Source: Theropithecus gelada (lineage: Eukaryota; Chordata; Mammalia; Primates; Cercopithecidae). Taken from it: a stretch of DNA of 64,000 bases. A program made the translations under genes and the position numbers. How positions within the stretch are numbered: the stretch's first letter is position 1; each line of letters opens with the position of its first letter. The stretch spans positions 64,789,438 through 64,853,437 of the forward strand of contig NC_037681.1 of the NCBI RefSeq assembly GCF_003255815.1, written 5' to 3'. Shown here piece after piece: positions 36,800-48,856 of the stretch. The notes under the pieces are model-generated. The model had not been told where the DNA came from. It saw only the letters and a list, made by a program, of their open reading frames with translations, and ran no database searches.

Positions 36800-39700
36800 A
36801 TGACAGGATCAAATTTACACATAACAATATTAACCTTAAATGTAAATGGGCCAAATGCTCCAATTAAAAGACACAAACTGGCAAACTGGATAAAGAGTCA
36901 AGACCCATCAGTTTGCTGTATTCAGGAGACCCATCTCACATGCAGAGACACACATAGGCTCAAAATAAAGAGATGGAGGAAGATCTACCAAGCAAATGGA
37001 AAACAAAAAAGGCAGGGGTTGCAATCCTAGTCTCTGATAAAACAGACTTTAAACCAACAAAGATCAAAAGAGACAAAGAAGGCCATTACATAATGGTAAA
37101 GGGATCAATTCAACAAGAAGAGCTAACTATTCTAAATATATATGCACCCAATACAGGAGCACCCAGATTCATAAAGCAAGTCCTTAGAGACTTACAAAGA
37201 GACTTAGACTCTCACACAATAATAACGGGAGACTTTAACACCCCACTCTTAACATTAGACAGATCAACGAGACAGAAAGTTAACAAGGATATTCAGGAAT
37301 TGAACTCAGCTCTGCACCAAGTGGACCTAATAGACATCTACAGAACTCTCCACCCCAAATCAACAGAATATACATTTTTCTCAGCACCACATTGCACTTA
37401 TTCCAAAATTGACCACATAGTTGGAAGTAAAGCACTCCTCAGCAAAGGTAAAAGAACAGAAATTATAACAAACTGTCTCTCAAAGTGCAATCAAACTAGA
37501 ACTCAGGATTAAGAGAAACTCACTCAAAACCGCTCAACTACATGGAAACTGAACAACCTACTCCTAAATGACTACTGGGTACATAACGAAATGAAGGCAG
37601 AAATAAATATGTTCTTTGAAACCAATGAGAACAAAGATACAACATACCAGAATCTCTGGGACACATTTAAAGCAGTGTGTAGAGGGAAATTTATAGCACT
37701 AAATGTCCACAAGAGAAAGCAGGAAAGATCTAAAATTGACACCCTAATATCACAATTAAAAGAACTCGAGAAGCAAGAGCAAACACATTTAAAAGCCAGC
37801 AGAAGGCAAGAAATAACTAAGATCAGAGCAGAACTGAAGTCAGAGACACAAAAAAAACCCTTCAAAAAAATCAATGAATCCAGGAGCTGGTTTTTTGAAA
37901 AGATCAACAAAATTGATAGACCACTAGCAAAACTAATAAAGAAGAAAAGAGAGAAGAATCAAATAGACGCAATACAAAATGATAAAGGGGATATCACCAC
38001 CGACCCCACAGAAATACAAACTACCATCAGAGAATACTATAAACACCTCTATGCAAATAAACTAGAAAACCTAGAAGAAATGGATCAATTCCTGGACACA
38101 TACACCCTCCCAAGACTAAACCACGAAGAAGTTGAATCCCTGAATAGACCAATAACAGGCTCTGAAATTGAGGCAATAATTAATAGCCTACCAACCAAAA
38201 ACAGTCCAGGACCAGATGGATTCACAGTCAAATTCTACCAGAGGTACAAAGAGGAGCTGGTACCATTCCTTCTGAAACTATTTCAATCAATAGAAAAAGA
38301 GGGAATCCTCCCTAACTCATTTTATGAGGCCAACATAATCCTGATACCAAAGCCTGGCAGAGACACAACAAAAAAAGAGAATTTTAGACCAATATCCCTG
38401 ATGAATATCGATGCAAAAATCCTCAATAAAATACTGGCAAACCGAATCCAGCAGCACATCAAAAAGCTTATCCACCATGATCAAGTGGGCTTTATCCACG
38501 GGATGCAAGACTAGTTCAACATACGCAAATTGATAAACGTAATCCAGCGTATAAACAGAACCAAAGACAAAAACCACGTGATTATCTCAATAGACGCAGA
38601 AAAAGCCTTTGACAAAATTCAACAGCCCTTCATGTTAAAAACTCTCAATAAATTCGGTATTGATAGAACGGATCTCAAAATACTAAGAGCTACTTATGAC
38701 AAACCCACAGCCAATATCATACTGAATGGGCAAAAACTGGAAGCATTCCGTCTGAAAACTGGCACAAGACAGGGATGCCCTTTCTCACCACTCCTATTCA
38801 ACATAGTGTTGGAAGTTCTGGCCAGGGCAATCAGGCAGGAGAAAGAAATAAAGGATATTCAATTAGGAAAAGAGGAAGTCAAATTGTCCCTGTTTGCAGA
38901 TGACATGATTGTATATTTAGAAAACTCCATCGTCTCGGCCCAAAATCTCCTTAAGCTGATAAGCAACTTCAGCAAAGTCTCAGGATACAAAATCAGTGTG
39001 CAAAAATCACAAGCATTCTTATACACCAATAACAGAGAGCCAAATCATGAGTGAACTCCCATTCACAATTACTTCAAATAGAGTAAAATACCTAGGAATC
39101 CAACTTACAAGGGATGTGAAGGACCTCTTCAAGGAGAACTACAAACCACTGCTCAGTGAAATAAAAGAGGACACAAACAAACGGAAGAACATTCCATGCT
39201 CATGGATAAGAAGAATTCATATACTGAAAATGGCCATACTGCCCAAGGTAATTTATAGAATCAATGCCATCCCCATTAAGCTACCAACGACTTTCTTCAC
39301 AGAATTGGAAAAAACTACTTTGAAGTTCATATCGAACCGAAAAAGAGCCCGCATTGCCAAGACAATCCTAAGCCAAAAGAACAAAGCTGGAGGCATCACA
39401 CCACCTGACTTCAAACTATACTATAAGGCTACAGTAACCAAAACAGCATGGTACCGGTACCAAAACAGAGATATATACCAATGGAACAGAGCCCTCAGAA
39501 ATAATACCACACATCTACAACCTTCTGATCTTTGACAAACCTGACAAAAACAAGAAATGGGGAAAGGATTCCCTATTTAATAAATGGTGCTGGGAAAACT
39601 GGCTAGCCATAATGTAGAAAGCTGAAACTGGATCTCTTCCTTACACCTTATACAAAAATTAATTCAAGATGGATTAGAGATTTAAATGTTAGACCTAAAA

Positions 39701-40584
39701 CTATGAAAACCTAGGTAATACCATTCAGGACATAGGCATGGGCAAAGACTTCATGTCTAAAACACCAAAAGCAATGGCAACAAAAGCCAAAATTGACAAA
39801 TGGGATCTAATTAAACTAAAGAGCTTCTGCACAGCAAAAGAAACTACCATCAGAGTGAACAGGCAACCTACAGAATGGGAGAAAATTTTTGCAATCTACT
39901 CATCTGACAAAGGGCTAATATCCAGAACCTCCAAATAACTCAAATTTACAAGAAAAAACCAACCCCATCAAAAAGTGGGCAAAGGATATGAATAGACACT
40001 TCTCAAAAGAAGACATTTATGCAGCCAACAGACACATGAAAAAATGCTCATCATCACTGGCCATCAGAGAAATGAAAATCAAAACCACAATGAGATACCA
40101 TCTCACACCAATTAGAATTGCGATCATTAAAAATCAGGAAACAACAGGTGCTGGAGAGGATGTGGAGAAAGAGGAACACTTTTACACTGTTGGTGAGACT
40201 ATAAACTAGTTCAACCATTGTGGAAGACAGTGTGGCGATTCCTCAAGGATCTAGAACTAGAAATACCATTTGACCTAGCCATCCCGTTACTCGGTATATA
40301 CCGAAAGGATTATAAATCATGCTGCTATAAAGACACATGCACACATATGTTTACTGCAGCACTATTCACAATAGCAAAGACTTGGAACCAACCCAAATGT
40401 CCATCAATGACAGACTGGATTAACATGGCACATATACACCATAGAATACTACACAGCCATAAAAAAGGATGAGTTCATGACCTTTGTAGGGACACGGATG
40501 CAGTTGGAAACCATCATTCTCAGCAAACTATCACAAGAACAGAAAACTAAACACCGCATGTTCTCACTCATAGGTGGGAAATGA
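36800..40584 (+). pseudogene. L1 ORF2 relic (endonuclease/RT)
   Basis: ATG at 36800, natural terminal TGA at 40582-40584, close to the usual ORF2 length. The endonuclease part is open at 36973-37512 with ITGDFNTPL and SKIDHIVGS; the reverse transcriptase part includes LFADDMIVY (FADD at 38893-38904). Breaks: a frameshift near 37000, stops at 37510-37512 and 38512-38514 (TAG), a frameshift near 39040, and several later frame changes after 39535. Confidence 0.93.
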
Positions 40585-40873
40585 ACAATGAGAACACTTG
40601 GACACAGGAAGGGTAACATCACACACCGGGGCCTGTTGTGGGATGGGGGGACGGGGGAGGGATAGCATTAGGAGATATATCTAATGTAAATGACGAGTTA
40701 ATGGGTGCAGCACACCAACATGGCACATGTACACATATGTAACAAACCTGCACGTTGTGCACATGTACCCTAGAACTTAAAGTATAATTAAAAAAAAAAA
40801 TGATCAAAAGAAAAGAATAGGCATTCAAGAAGAAAACCCAACAGGATCAATAAACATAAGAAAAGATGCTCAC

Positions 40874-41008
40874 TGGCCAAGAGTGGCAGCTCACGCCTGT
40901 AATCCCAGTACTTATGGAAGCTGAGGCAGGAGGACTGCTTGAGCCCAGGAGCTTGAGACCAACCCGGGCAACACAGCAAGACTCTGTCTCTATTTAAAAA
41001 AAAAAAAA
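40874..41008 (+). mobile_element. Alu left monomer, forward
   Basis: 'ggccaagagtggcagctcacg' to 'gactctgtctctattt' plus A12; no right arm. Confidence 0.8.
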
Positions 41009-41009
41009 G

Positions 41010-41085
41010 TTTTGGATTTTAGAGCATTTCGGATTTTGGATTAGGAATGCTCTACTTGTACTACAAGATATTAAAAAAGAAAGGT
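41010..41085 (-). mobile_element. Tigger-like DNA transposon fragment
   Basis: 'gttttggattttagagcatttc' and 'ggattttggattaggaatgc' match, in reverse, the element at 57855-58215. Confidence 0.55.
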
Positions 41086-41218
41086 ACTGTGAATTAGGCT
41101 ACCTTACATCTACTTCTGACTCTACTAGTTTTCTAACTTAACTTTAGACTCTGTGGCTTTAGTTTCTTCATTTGTTTAGAAAGAATTCACATACTTCCTG
41201 ATTTTAAAACTTATTATA

Positions 41219-41507
41219 GGCTGGGCGCAGGGGCTCATGCCTATAATCCCAGCACTTTGGCAGGCCAAGTCGGGCAGATTACCCTGAGGTCAGGAGTTTG
41301 AGACCAGCCTGGTCAACATGGTGAAACCCCGTGTCTACTAAAAATAGAAAAAATTAGCTGGGCATGGTGGTAGGCAGCTGTAATCCCAACTACTCAGGGG
41401 ACCTTGGCAGGAGAATTGCTTGAATCTGGGAGGCAGAGGTTGCAGTGACCTGAGAAGGTACCACTGCACTCCAACCTGGGCAACAGAGCGAGACTCTGTC
41501 TCAAAAA

Positions 41508-41542
<35 letters not shown>

Positions 41543-41543
41543 A
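41219..41543 (+). mobile_element. AluS-like, forward, (AAAT)n tail
   Basis: Complete Alu whose tail became a (TAAA)n microsatellite at 41504-41543, about ten units. Confidence 0.92.
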
Positions 41544-41807
41544 CTTATTACAAAGCTATAGTAATTAAATGTGTAATACTGGCCTAAGGACAGACATATA
41601 GAAAAATGAGATAAAAGTTAGAGTCCAGAAATAAACCATCGAATTTATGGTCAGTTGATTTTCAGAAAGGATACCAAGACAATTCAATGGAAAAAGAACA
41701 GTCTTTTCAACAAATGTTGCTCAGACAATGGATATCCACAAGCAAAATAATAAAGTTGTACCCCAATCCGTTACACTGTAAACAAAATGAACTCATAACG
41801 GGTCATA

Positions 41808-42120
41808 GGGCTGGGCATGGTGGCTCACGCATGTAATCCCAGCACTCTGGGAGGCTGAGGCAGGAGGATTACCTGAGCCTAGGAGTTTGAGACCAGCCCA
41901 CAAAACAAAGTGAGACCCTGTCTCCACCAAAAAATAAAAATAAAAATAAATTTAAAAATTAGCTGGGCATGGTTGTGGTCTCAGTTGCTTGGGAGGTAAG
42001 GCAGTAAGAGAGCATGAGCCCAGGAAGTTGAGGCTGCAGTGAGTCATGTTTGTGCCTCTGCACTCCAGCCTGAGCAACAGAGTGAGGCCCTGCCTTAAAA
42101 AAAAAAAAAAAAAAAAAAAA
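41808..42120 (+). mobile_element. AluJ-like, forward
   Basis: 'ggctgggcatggtggctcacg' to an A run at 42097-42120; mid-element A-rich linker expanded (41930-41955). Confidence 0.9.
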
Positions 42121-42211
42121 AGTATCAAAGGCCTAAAGAAAGAGCTCAGATGGGATGATTTCTGGGATATGTTTTCTAGCAATAAAATTTATGGTTATAT
42201 GAAAAAAAAAT

Positions 42212-42365
42212 TCATTAACTATTAATTCATTCTATAAACACTTATTGCTTATCTACGATGTGGCAGTCGTTATGTTATGTGCTGGCAAGATGTGTATTAT
42301 AAAATTCTTGTCTTTAAGGACCTCCCAAAATAATGGGGAGACAGAAAAAGTTTAAAATGATGTAG
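42212..42365 (-). mobile_element. L2 3' fragment, reverse
   Basis: 'attcattctataaacacttattgc' and 'gtcgttatgttatgtgctgg' followed by 'tctttaaggacctccc' read as a reversed L2 3' end. Confidence 0.6.
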
Positions 42366-42522
42366 TAATAGCAGAGAGGTAAATATAGTGATATGACTCC
42401 TATGGCTTCAACTTCTATCCATATGTAACAACTCTCCCCAAATTCCAGACTCAAATATCCAACTGCTACTAAAATCTCCACTTTACTAGTGAGTTACATT
42501 TATCCTTTCTAGTTCTTCATCT

Positions 42523-42823
42523 TTTTTTTTTTTTTGAGATGGAGTCTTGCTCCCACTGCACCAGGCTGGAGTGCAGCGGCACCATCTTGGATCACTGCAA
42601 TCTCCACCTCCCGGGTTCAAGTGATTCTCCTTCCTCAGCCTCCCGAGTAGCTGGGATTACAGGTGTGTGCCACCAGGCCTGGCTAAATTTTTTTGTATTT
42701 TCAGTAGCAATGGGGTTCCGCCATGTTGGTCAGGCTGGTCTCGAACTCCTGACCTCAGGTGATCTACCCGCCTCAGCCTCCCAAAGTGCTAGGATTATAG
42801 GCGTGAGACACCACGCCTGGCCT
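42523..42823 (-). mobile_element. AluS-like, reverse
   Basis: T14 head, 'gagatggagtcttgctccc' to 'gacaccacgcctggcc'. Confidence 0.92.
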
Positions 42824-42834
42824 TCTTTATCCTT

Positions 42835-42884
42835 AAGATCTGAATATCAGTAAGGTTACATACATGACTGTGAAATAAGTCCAT
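42835..42884 (+). repeat. 50-bp segment, donor-like copy
   Basis: Begins aagatctgaatatcagtaag and ends gaaataagtccat. The same 50 bases recur without a mismatch at 43958-44007. Here the segment lies in ordinary intron sequence 11 bases after an Alu. Confidence 0.95.
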
Positions 42885-43218
42885 CTGAAACATAAAGATA
42901 AACCGGATGTGTTTTAGAATTTTGAGATTTTTGGAATGTTAACTGGGTACCTTATCTCAGTTTACAGGGGAACAACACTCTGTAATCAAATGCAGTAACA
43001 TTTTAGAACTAAACATCTACTGATTGGGATAAATAAAGATCATAATAGCTTTGCGTCAGCTTAGGTCAGGTTTTGCCCATTCTCAATATCCTCCAATCAG
43101 TTAAAAAAATCGTTTGTTTTCTAAGAGGCTTTTGGATTTTAGAATCCAAAGAGATGAGGAATTATCACTCAAGTTCTTCTAGTCTTCCATTAAGATGTCT
43201 CAAATAAAATCTAATCAG

Positions 43219-43512
43219 GGCCAGGTGCGGTGGCTCATGCCTGTAATCCCAGCACTTCGAGAGCCAAGGTAGGTGCATCACTTGAGGCTGGGGTTCCAGA
43301 CCAGCCTAGCCAACATGGCAAAACCCTATCTCTACTAAAAATATAAAAAAATTAGCTGGGTGTGGTGGCACATGCCTATAATCCCAGCTGCTCAGGAGGC
43401 TAAGGCACGAGAATCACTTGAGCCTGGGAGGTTGCAGTGAGCTGAGGCTGTGCCAGTGCACTACAGACTGGGTGACAGAGTGAGACACTGTCTCCAAAAA
43501 AAAAAAAAAAAG
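43219..43512 (+). mobile_element. AluS-like, forward
   Basis: 'ggccaggtgcggtggctcatg' to the A tail at 43495-43512, with a short deletion in the right arm. Confidence 0.9.
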
Positions 43513-43760
43513 CAATCACCCTGTAAAGACTCTCATCTTCACTCATCTGAGTTTCCGACAAGGCTTCCTACTTCCAATTTATTCTCTATTCTGTCAGAGT
43601 GATTCTTCTAAAATGCAAATCTGATTGTGCCGACATTTTTCAATAACATACTATTGTTTAAAAGGATCCAGCTCAAACTTTTTGCAAGATATACAAAACT
43701 ACCTATACATGATCCCGCCCAGTTTGCCTCTTTTGGCTCATCTTCGACCATTTTGTTTTG

Positions 43761-44131
43761 TTTGTTTTCTTGAGACAGAGTCTCACTCTGTCGCCCAGGC
43801 TGGAGTGCAGTGGTGCGATCTTGGCTCACTGCAATCACTGCCTCCTGGTTTCAAGTGATTCTCCTTCCTCAGCCTCTCCTGCCTCAGCCTCCTGTGTAGC
43901 TGGAGTTATAGGTGCACACCACCAAGCCTGGCTAATTTTTGTATTTTTAGAAGATACAAGATCTGAATATCAGTAAGGTTACATACATGACTGTGAAATA
44001 AGTCCATGGTTTCACTAAGATGGTTTCACCGTGTTGGCCAAGCTGGTCCGGAATTCCTGACCTCAAATGATCCACCTGCCTCGGCCTCCCAAAGTGCTGG
44101 GATTACAGGTATGAGCCACCGTGCCTGGCCA
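43761..44131 (-). mobile_element. Alu, reverse, with a 50-bp foreign insert
   Basis: Reverse Alu from 'ttgagacagagtctcactctg' to 'ccaccgtgcctggcc'. After 'gtatttttag' the Alu text is replaced by 'aagatac' plus a 50-bp segment (43958-44007) copied from 42835-42884; Alu text then resumes with 'ggtttcac' duplicated. There is also a small internal duplication of 'tcctcagcctctcctgcctc'. Confidence 0.92.
43958..44007 (+). repeat. 50-bp segment, inserted copy
   Basis: Exact copy, in the same orientation, of 42835-42884, embedded in the Alu above. Confidence 0.95.
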
Positions 44132-44226
44132 TCTTTGACCATTTTGGCTCTTCTAATTGTAGTGATGTCCTCCTCAATTCTGAGCTTTTACACATGCTGC
44201 TCCCTCTGCCTAATTCATTCTCTTAC

Positions 44227-44323
44227 TTTAGATCTTGATTAAATGTTACCTCCTAAGAAGGGCAATTCTGACCATAGTAACCAAAGTAACTTCTCAGCGG
44301 GTAACATTTAATCAAGACCTAAA
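44227..44323. repeat. Inverted repeat, 24-bp arms
   Basis: Arms 44227-44250 (ending gattaaatgttacc) and 44300-44323 (starting ggtaacatttaatc) pair at 23 of 24 positions around a 49-base loop. It joins forward L2 sequence to reversed L2 sequence. Confidence 0.9.
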
Positions 44324-44329
44324 ATAGGA

Positions 44330-45580
44330 GAAGGAACTAATCAAGTAGTGGTGAATAGGATTAAGGAATAGTACACAAAGGTCCTAAGATAGATGGGAAA
44401 GAGTCATGTTCTTCAATCTGGGAGATGACCACTGAGGCCTACCCAAAGTAAATGGGGGCAATTTGGCATGAAATGAGAGAGGGGTGAGATTGTGCATGGC
44501 CTTAGGAGACATGATTAGGAGACTGGATTTTAAGTTTCTGTAATAAAAGTTTCCGTAATAAGTTTTGGAAAGTTTTAATTTGGGAAGTGACATGATTTAA
44601 TTTATATTTTAAGATCATTTTTCTGATGATATGGAAAATGGGTTGGAAAGGAACAAGAGGGAAAGCCAAGAGCCTGGTTAGGAGTCTTTACCAGTGGTCC
44701 AAGTAAAAGATAGCTAGAGTGATGATGGTAGAGATGGAGAAATATGGACAGGTTCAATATATATTTTGGTTAATACATGTTTCTGAAAATATGTTAAACA
44801 TGATGACATGATGGTATACATAATTTGGGGTGTATAAACATTAGGTTATAACTAGACCATCAAATTAGTGATTTACTGATTATGAATTGTTTGGATGAGA
44901 CAAATTGATTAAAGTAGTAGACTTGGTGGTATGGAGACATGGCAAAGATCACAAAGCTAGTTAGGGATACACTCTTAATGGACATGATGGCAGGACAGCA
45001 GTGTTCTAGCTTGAACAAATGAGTAAATAGCAATGAAATAAAGAAGAGCTGAATCGGGGCTGGAGAAGTAAAGTTCAATTGTAGATAGTTTGTTTGAGAA
45101 GTCAGTGAAACGTCCACCTGGAGATTGTTAGGTAAGCAGCAAAATACTGTGTAGCTCAGAGGGGATTCTGGGATGATGACAGTAGCTGCTATGTCCCTTC
45201 AATCCACGGCCATGGATAAGATTATTTAGGAAGAAATTAAAGAGAGAAAAAGGACCAGGACCAAGTGCTGAGAAACCTCCAAATTTAGAGGTCAAATGGA
45301 GGAAAAGTTTGAAAAGCAGACTGAGGAGAATAAGCTTCTAAGGTAAGAGAAAAGTCAGAAAAGCCCAAGGAGTCATAAAGCCCAAGGAGAAGAGTCTTCC
45401 AAGGAGGAAATGGTCAAATATGTCCAATTGGCTGAGAGAGCTTATTCAAGAGGATGAAAGAAAAACAACCACTGGTTAAAATATGTAACACCTTGGGGTG
45501 ACACTGACAAAAGTTTTAAGGAAGGAGTGGAAGCCAGACCCAAGCAGGTTAAAGAATAAATGGAATGTGAAGAAGTAACT
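44330..45580 (-). mobile_element. Long L2-class relic, reverse
   Basis: 'gagattgtgcatggcctta', 'gaagtgacatgatttaattt', 'tggttaggagtctttaccag', 'gaccaagtgctgagaaacc' and 'caaatatgtccaattggc' follow the reversed L2-class consensus in order over 1.2 kb. Confidence 0.65.
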
Positions 45581-45629
45581 AATAATGAAGTTGTACCTGT
45601 AAGGTAGTCCCACTCTGAATTATTATGAA

Positions 45630-45675
45630 TTATTATGAAATGAATTATTATGAATTATTATTATGAATTATGAAA
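45630..45675 (+). repeat. (GAATTATTAT)n simple repeat
   Basis: Irregular tandem repeats of gaattattat and attatt units with an AT-rich flank. Confidence 0.85.
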
Positions 45676-45893
45676 AATTAATGAGACTACCATTTATTTT
45701 TCTTTCTGGCATTCCTGAATTTTCTTTTAAAATTTTTCTTTCCTCCTCCTTTCCTGACAATGTTTTGAACTTACTAGTTATAACCAGTGGTTCTTACAAG
45801 TCACAGATCATAGTGAAGAAGCCAACTGTCAACCAATCTATTTAAGAGCTTTTCAACCTGAAACTGATTTAAGAAAAAAACAAGATACCATGT

Positions 45894-45945
45894 ATATATA
45901 TGTGTGTATATATATGTGTGTGTGTATATATGTATGTATGTATAT
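45894..45945 (+). repeat. TA/TG microsatellite
   Basis: Compound run of tatata, tgtgtg and tatg units; probably variable in length. Confidence 0.9.
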
Positions 45946-46394
45946 GAGACTATTGCAGAAGCTGCTAATCTCTATTATAGAAATAGGCAAATGACATGTT
46001 TGACCAAAGGATTTAGTCTTCTCTCTTTAATTATTCAATTTCTTTTTTGTATCTTGTTCAAATTATCACTATTAAAGATTTTGGGAATTATTTTCGTAGG
46101 CAGAGCAGAGCAGGATGATGTGGAAGATAAAGAAATGTGATATCTGGATGGATGCTAGTCTTTGAATATCACTAGCTGGCTTGTAAGTATAATGGAGTAA
46201 GTTCATCTTGCCATCTGGCTAATGTAAAATGGAAAGCTGAGGTACTTGCCAATAAGAACTGTAGAACTGAATGAATTCAATAAGGTTTAGATCAGCAACA
46301 CTTGATCATCAAACATTTCCAGTTTCTAAATACAGGTCCACTGTCAGTCAAGCTGTGAGTTCCAGAATTACTAACTTCAAAAAAACAGATCTGG

Positions 46395-46699
46395 GGCCGG
46401 GCATGGTGGCTCATGCCTGTAATCCCAGCATTTTGGGAGGCCAAGGTGGGTGGATCACCTGAAGTCAGGAGTTCCAGACCAGCCTGACCAACATGGTGAA
46501 ACCCCATCTCTACTAAGAAATACAAAAAAAAAAATTAGCCAGGCATGGTGGTGGATGCCTGTAATCCCAGCTACTTGGAAGCTGAGGCAGGAGAATTGCC
46601 TGAATCCAGGAGGCGGAGGTTGCAGTGAGCTGAGATCACGCCATTGCACTCCAGCCTGGGCGACAAAGCAAGACTCCATCTCAAACAAACAAACAAAAA
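46395..46699 (+). mobile_element. AluS-like, forward
   Basis: Complete copy flanked by 'aaaaacagatctg' on both sides (target-site duplication). Confidence 0.94.
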
Positions 46700-46944
46700 A
46701 CAGATCTGTAGGCCTCAACCATAGAGATTTTCATTATGCAGATGTGAGGTGAGATCCAGGAATCCGCATTTCTAAAAAAGCTCCCCAGGATTTCTGATAT
46801 ACAGTTAGACTGCAGCAGTTGATACTGAAGAGTCCCCAAACTTATAGGCAATAATTTGCTGCTAAGGTAATAAGACAGAGGTATAGAATCATGAAATTTT
46901 AGCACCTGGAAGACTTTCCAGAGAATGACAAGTTGAAACTTGCT

Positions 46945-47250
46945 TTTTTTTTTTTTTTGAGACAGGGTATCCCTGTGTCACCCAGGCTAAAATGCAGTGG
47001 CACAATCTTACTGTGCCTCAACCTCACTGCAGACTCAACCTCCAAGGCTCAATCAATCCTCCCACCTCAGCCTTCCAAGTAGCTGGGATTATAGGCGTGA
47101 GCCACCATGCCCAGCTAATTTTTAGTCTTTTTGGTAGAGATGGGGTTTTGCCATGTTGCCAAGGCTGGTCTCAAATTCCTGAGCTCGGACAATCTGCTCA
47201 CCTTGGCCTCCCAGTGTTCTGGTATTACTGGTGTGAGCCACTATACCTGA
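46945..47250 (-). mobile_element. AluJ-like, reverse
   Basis: 'gagacagggtatccctgtgtc' to 'gtgagccactatacctg', strongly diverged. Confidence 0.87.
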
Positions 47251-48289
47251 TCAGAACTCCCTATTTTTTTCAGTCAGGAAGATTAAGAGTCCTGATTAGT
47301 TCACAGTCACACCAATCGTGGCTAGATCTTTTGCCTTCTAGCATTCCCATTACACCTGCTACTTTCTGTTCCTTAACTTATATTAGGTAATAGCTCTTTA
47401 AACAGATATATTTTAATTTACATAAAAGCATTAACTACTTTTTCTACATTATTGCACCCTATAAAAGCGGATAGAGTTGGAACTAGTGAATGCTTGCTGA
47501 AAGAAGGAAATGTGCATTCTTGTCTACAGGTGTTTTCACAGCTGCAGGGACATTTATAAAGCTTCCCCAGGTCTCAGTCATCAAAAAAGATGAAGACCAT
47601 GGCTTTTATATTACATCATTTCTCATAGAGGGAATGGTTGATACATGACATGCGAAAGCAGGATCACTGTCTCAGGTAAAGGAACTACTAAAAGAACTAT
47701 GAATACTTGGAGTCACTGAGTCAGGTTAAAGTTTCCAGGTAGTGGGAATCTATAAAAGAGAACTGAAAAGTTGCTTCAGGGACAAATGGAGGGAAAAAAT
47801 AGTCAACCTTCCATTTAGAACGTGAGCTAACATCACAGCTGTTACTCTGATGGTAATTCCTGCCTACTATTTATACACTAAGAGTTAAGACAAAGTACAA
47901 CATGAGAAAATGTTCTAAACACAATGCAAAATAAAATAACCTAAAGGTCCAAAATTTAGTTCAATAGGTGAAATTAAAAATTTTCTTTCTAAAGTAGGAA
48001 AGATGTACAAAAACTACAAAAATGAAATAAAAGGAAGATATAAAGAATTTCTAAATGAGTAATTAAGAAAGTGCTAAACTAAGGCAAGACACTATGAAAG
48101 GGAAAAGAATTTCAAAGACTAAAACATAAAGGGTAAAAGTCTAGGAAGACTAGAGGGCTAACATATAAAAAGTTAAAGGCAAAAGAGAGACACACACAAC
48201 ACCCAAATAGGTATCAGCTAAGATAAGTGCAAAAATTGAACAAAAACTAGAAAAACTGAGTAAAATTAGATTAAAAAGTTTCTAAAATG

Positions 48290-48480
48290 AGAAGAATCTG
48301 CCCAAGTGTCCATCAATAGAAGAATGGATAAACAAAATGTGGTTTATACATACAAAGGAGTATTATTCAACTATAAAAAGAAATGAAGTTATGATACAGG
48401 CATACAACACAGATGAACTTTGAAAGCATTATGCTAAGCCACTGAATTGCATACTTTAAAATGGATCAAGTGGAAAAATT
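48290..48480 (+). mobile_element. Old L1 fragment
   Basis: 'cccaagtgtccatcaatag', 'gtggtttatacatac' and 'gagtattattcaactata' are L1 ORF2 3' landmarks. Confidence 0.75.
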
Positions 48481-48721
48481 TTGTTATACTTTATCCAAAG
48501 AAAGGAGGAAGTCAAAACAGACTAAAAGAAGAATCAGTATGCGACAAAACCAGAAATTAAAATAAAAAAGTAAAAAATATATTAAAATCATAAATATGTG
48601 AAATTATTGCAAGAACACCACCCCCAAATATCATTAAGGAACCTAAGGAACACAAGAAGTAAAAGGTAGGAGAGGGAAGTCAAAGCAGCAGCAGCACAAT
48701 TAGATAATTTAATCTCAAGTA

Positions 48722-48850
48722 AGTAGGATGACTATGTAATTTACCATCCTAATCAGGACATATTTGAGAGGAAAGGGGACACTATTAATAATTACACAGG
48801 GACAACAGGTGTAGGCTGGAGCTGTCCCAGGCATAAGTGGATACGTGGTC
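48722..48850 (+). mobile_element. Old interspersed repeat, family unresolved
   Basis: 'gatgactatgtaatttaccatcc', 'aataattacacagggacaac' and 'gctgtcccaggcataag' form a pattern I know from many mammalian loci; probably an old DNA transposon or LTR end. Confidence 0.5.
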
Positions 48851-48856
48851 ACTCTC

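Larger units (their letters stand above)
34441..40800 (+). mobile_element. Full-length but inactive L1PA-type element
   Basis: A 6.4-kb element: CG-containing 5'UTR beginning 'ggggtgcggttcgaagatgg', ORF1 relic, ORF2 relic, 3'UTR with 'cctgcacgttgtgcacatg' and a short A tail at 40791-40800. A 7-9 base flank 'tcaaaag' occurs at 34435-34441 and 40804-40810 and fits a short target-site duplication. Both ORFs are broken and an Alu has landed in ORF1, so it cannot mobilise itself. It is sense to the plus strand and antisense to PREPL. Confidence 0.95.
43515..44265 (+). mobile_element. L2 fragment, forward, split by Alu
   Basis: 'gtcagagtgattcttctaaaatgc' and 'ttttacacatgctgctccctctgcc' are L2 landmarks on the two sides of the Alu at 43761-44131. 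Confidence 0.7.

Noticed and set aside
37591..39535. Long reverse-transcriptase-like open frames
   Set aside because: They are pieces of one L1 ORF2 with stops and frameshifts between them, not separate genes or a retron-like system.
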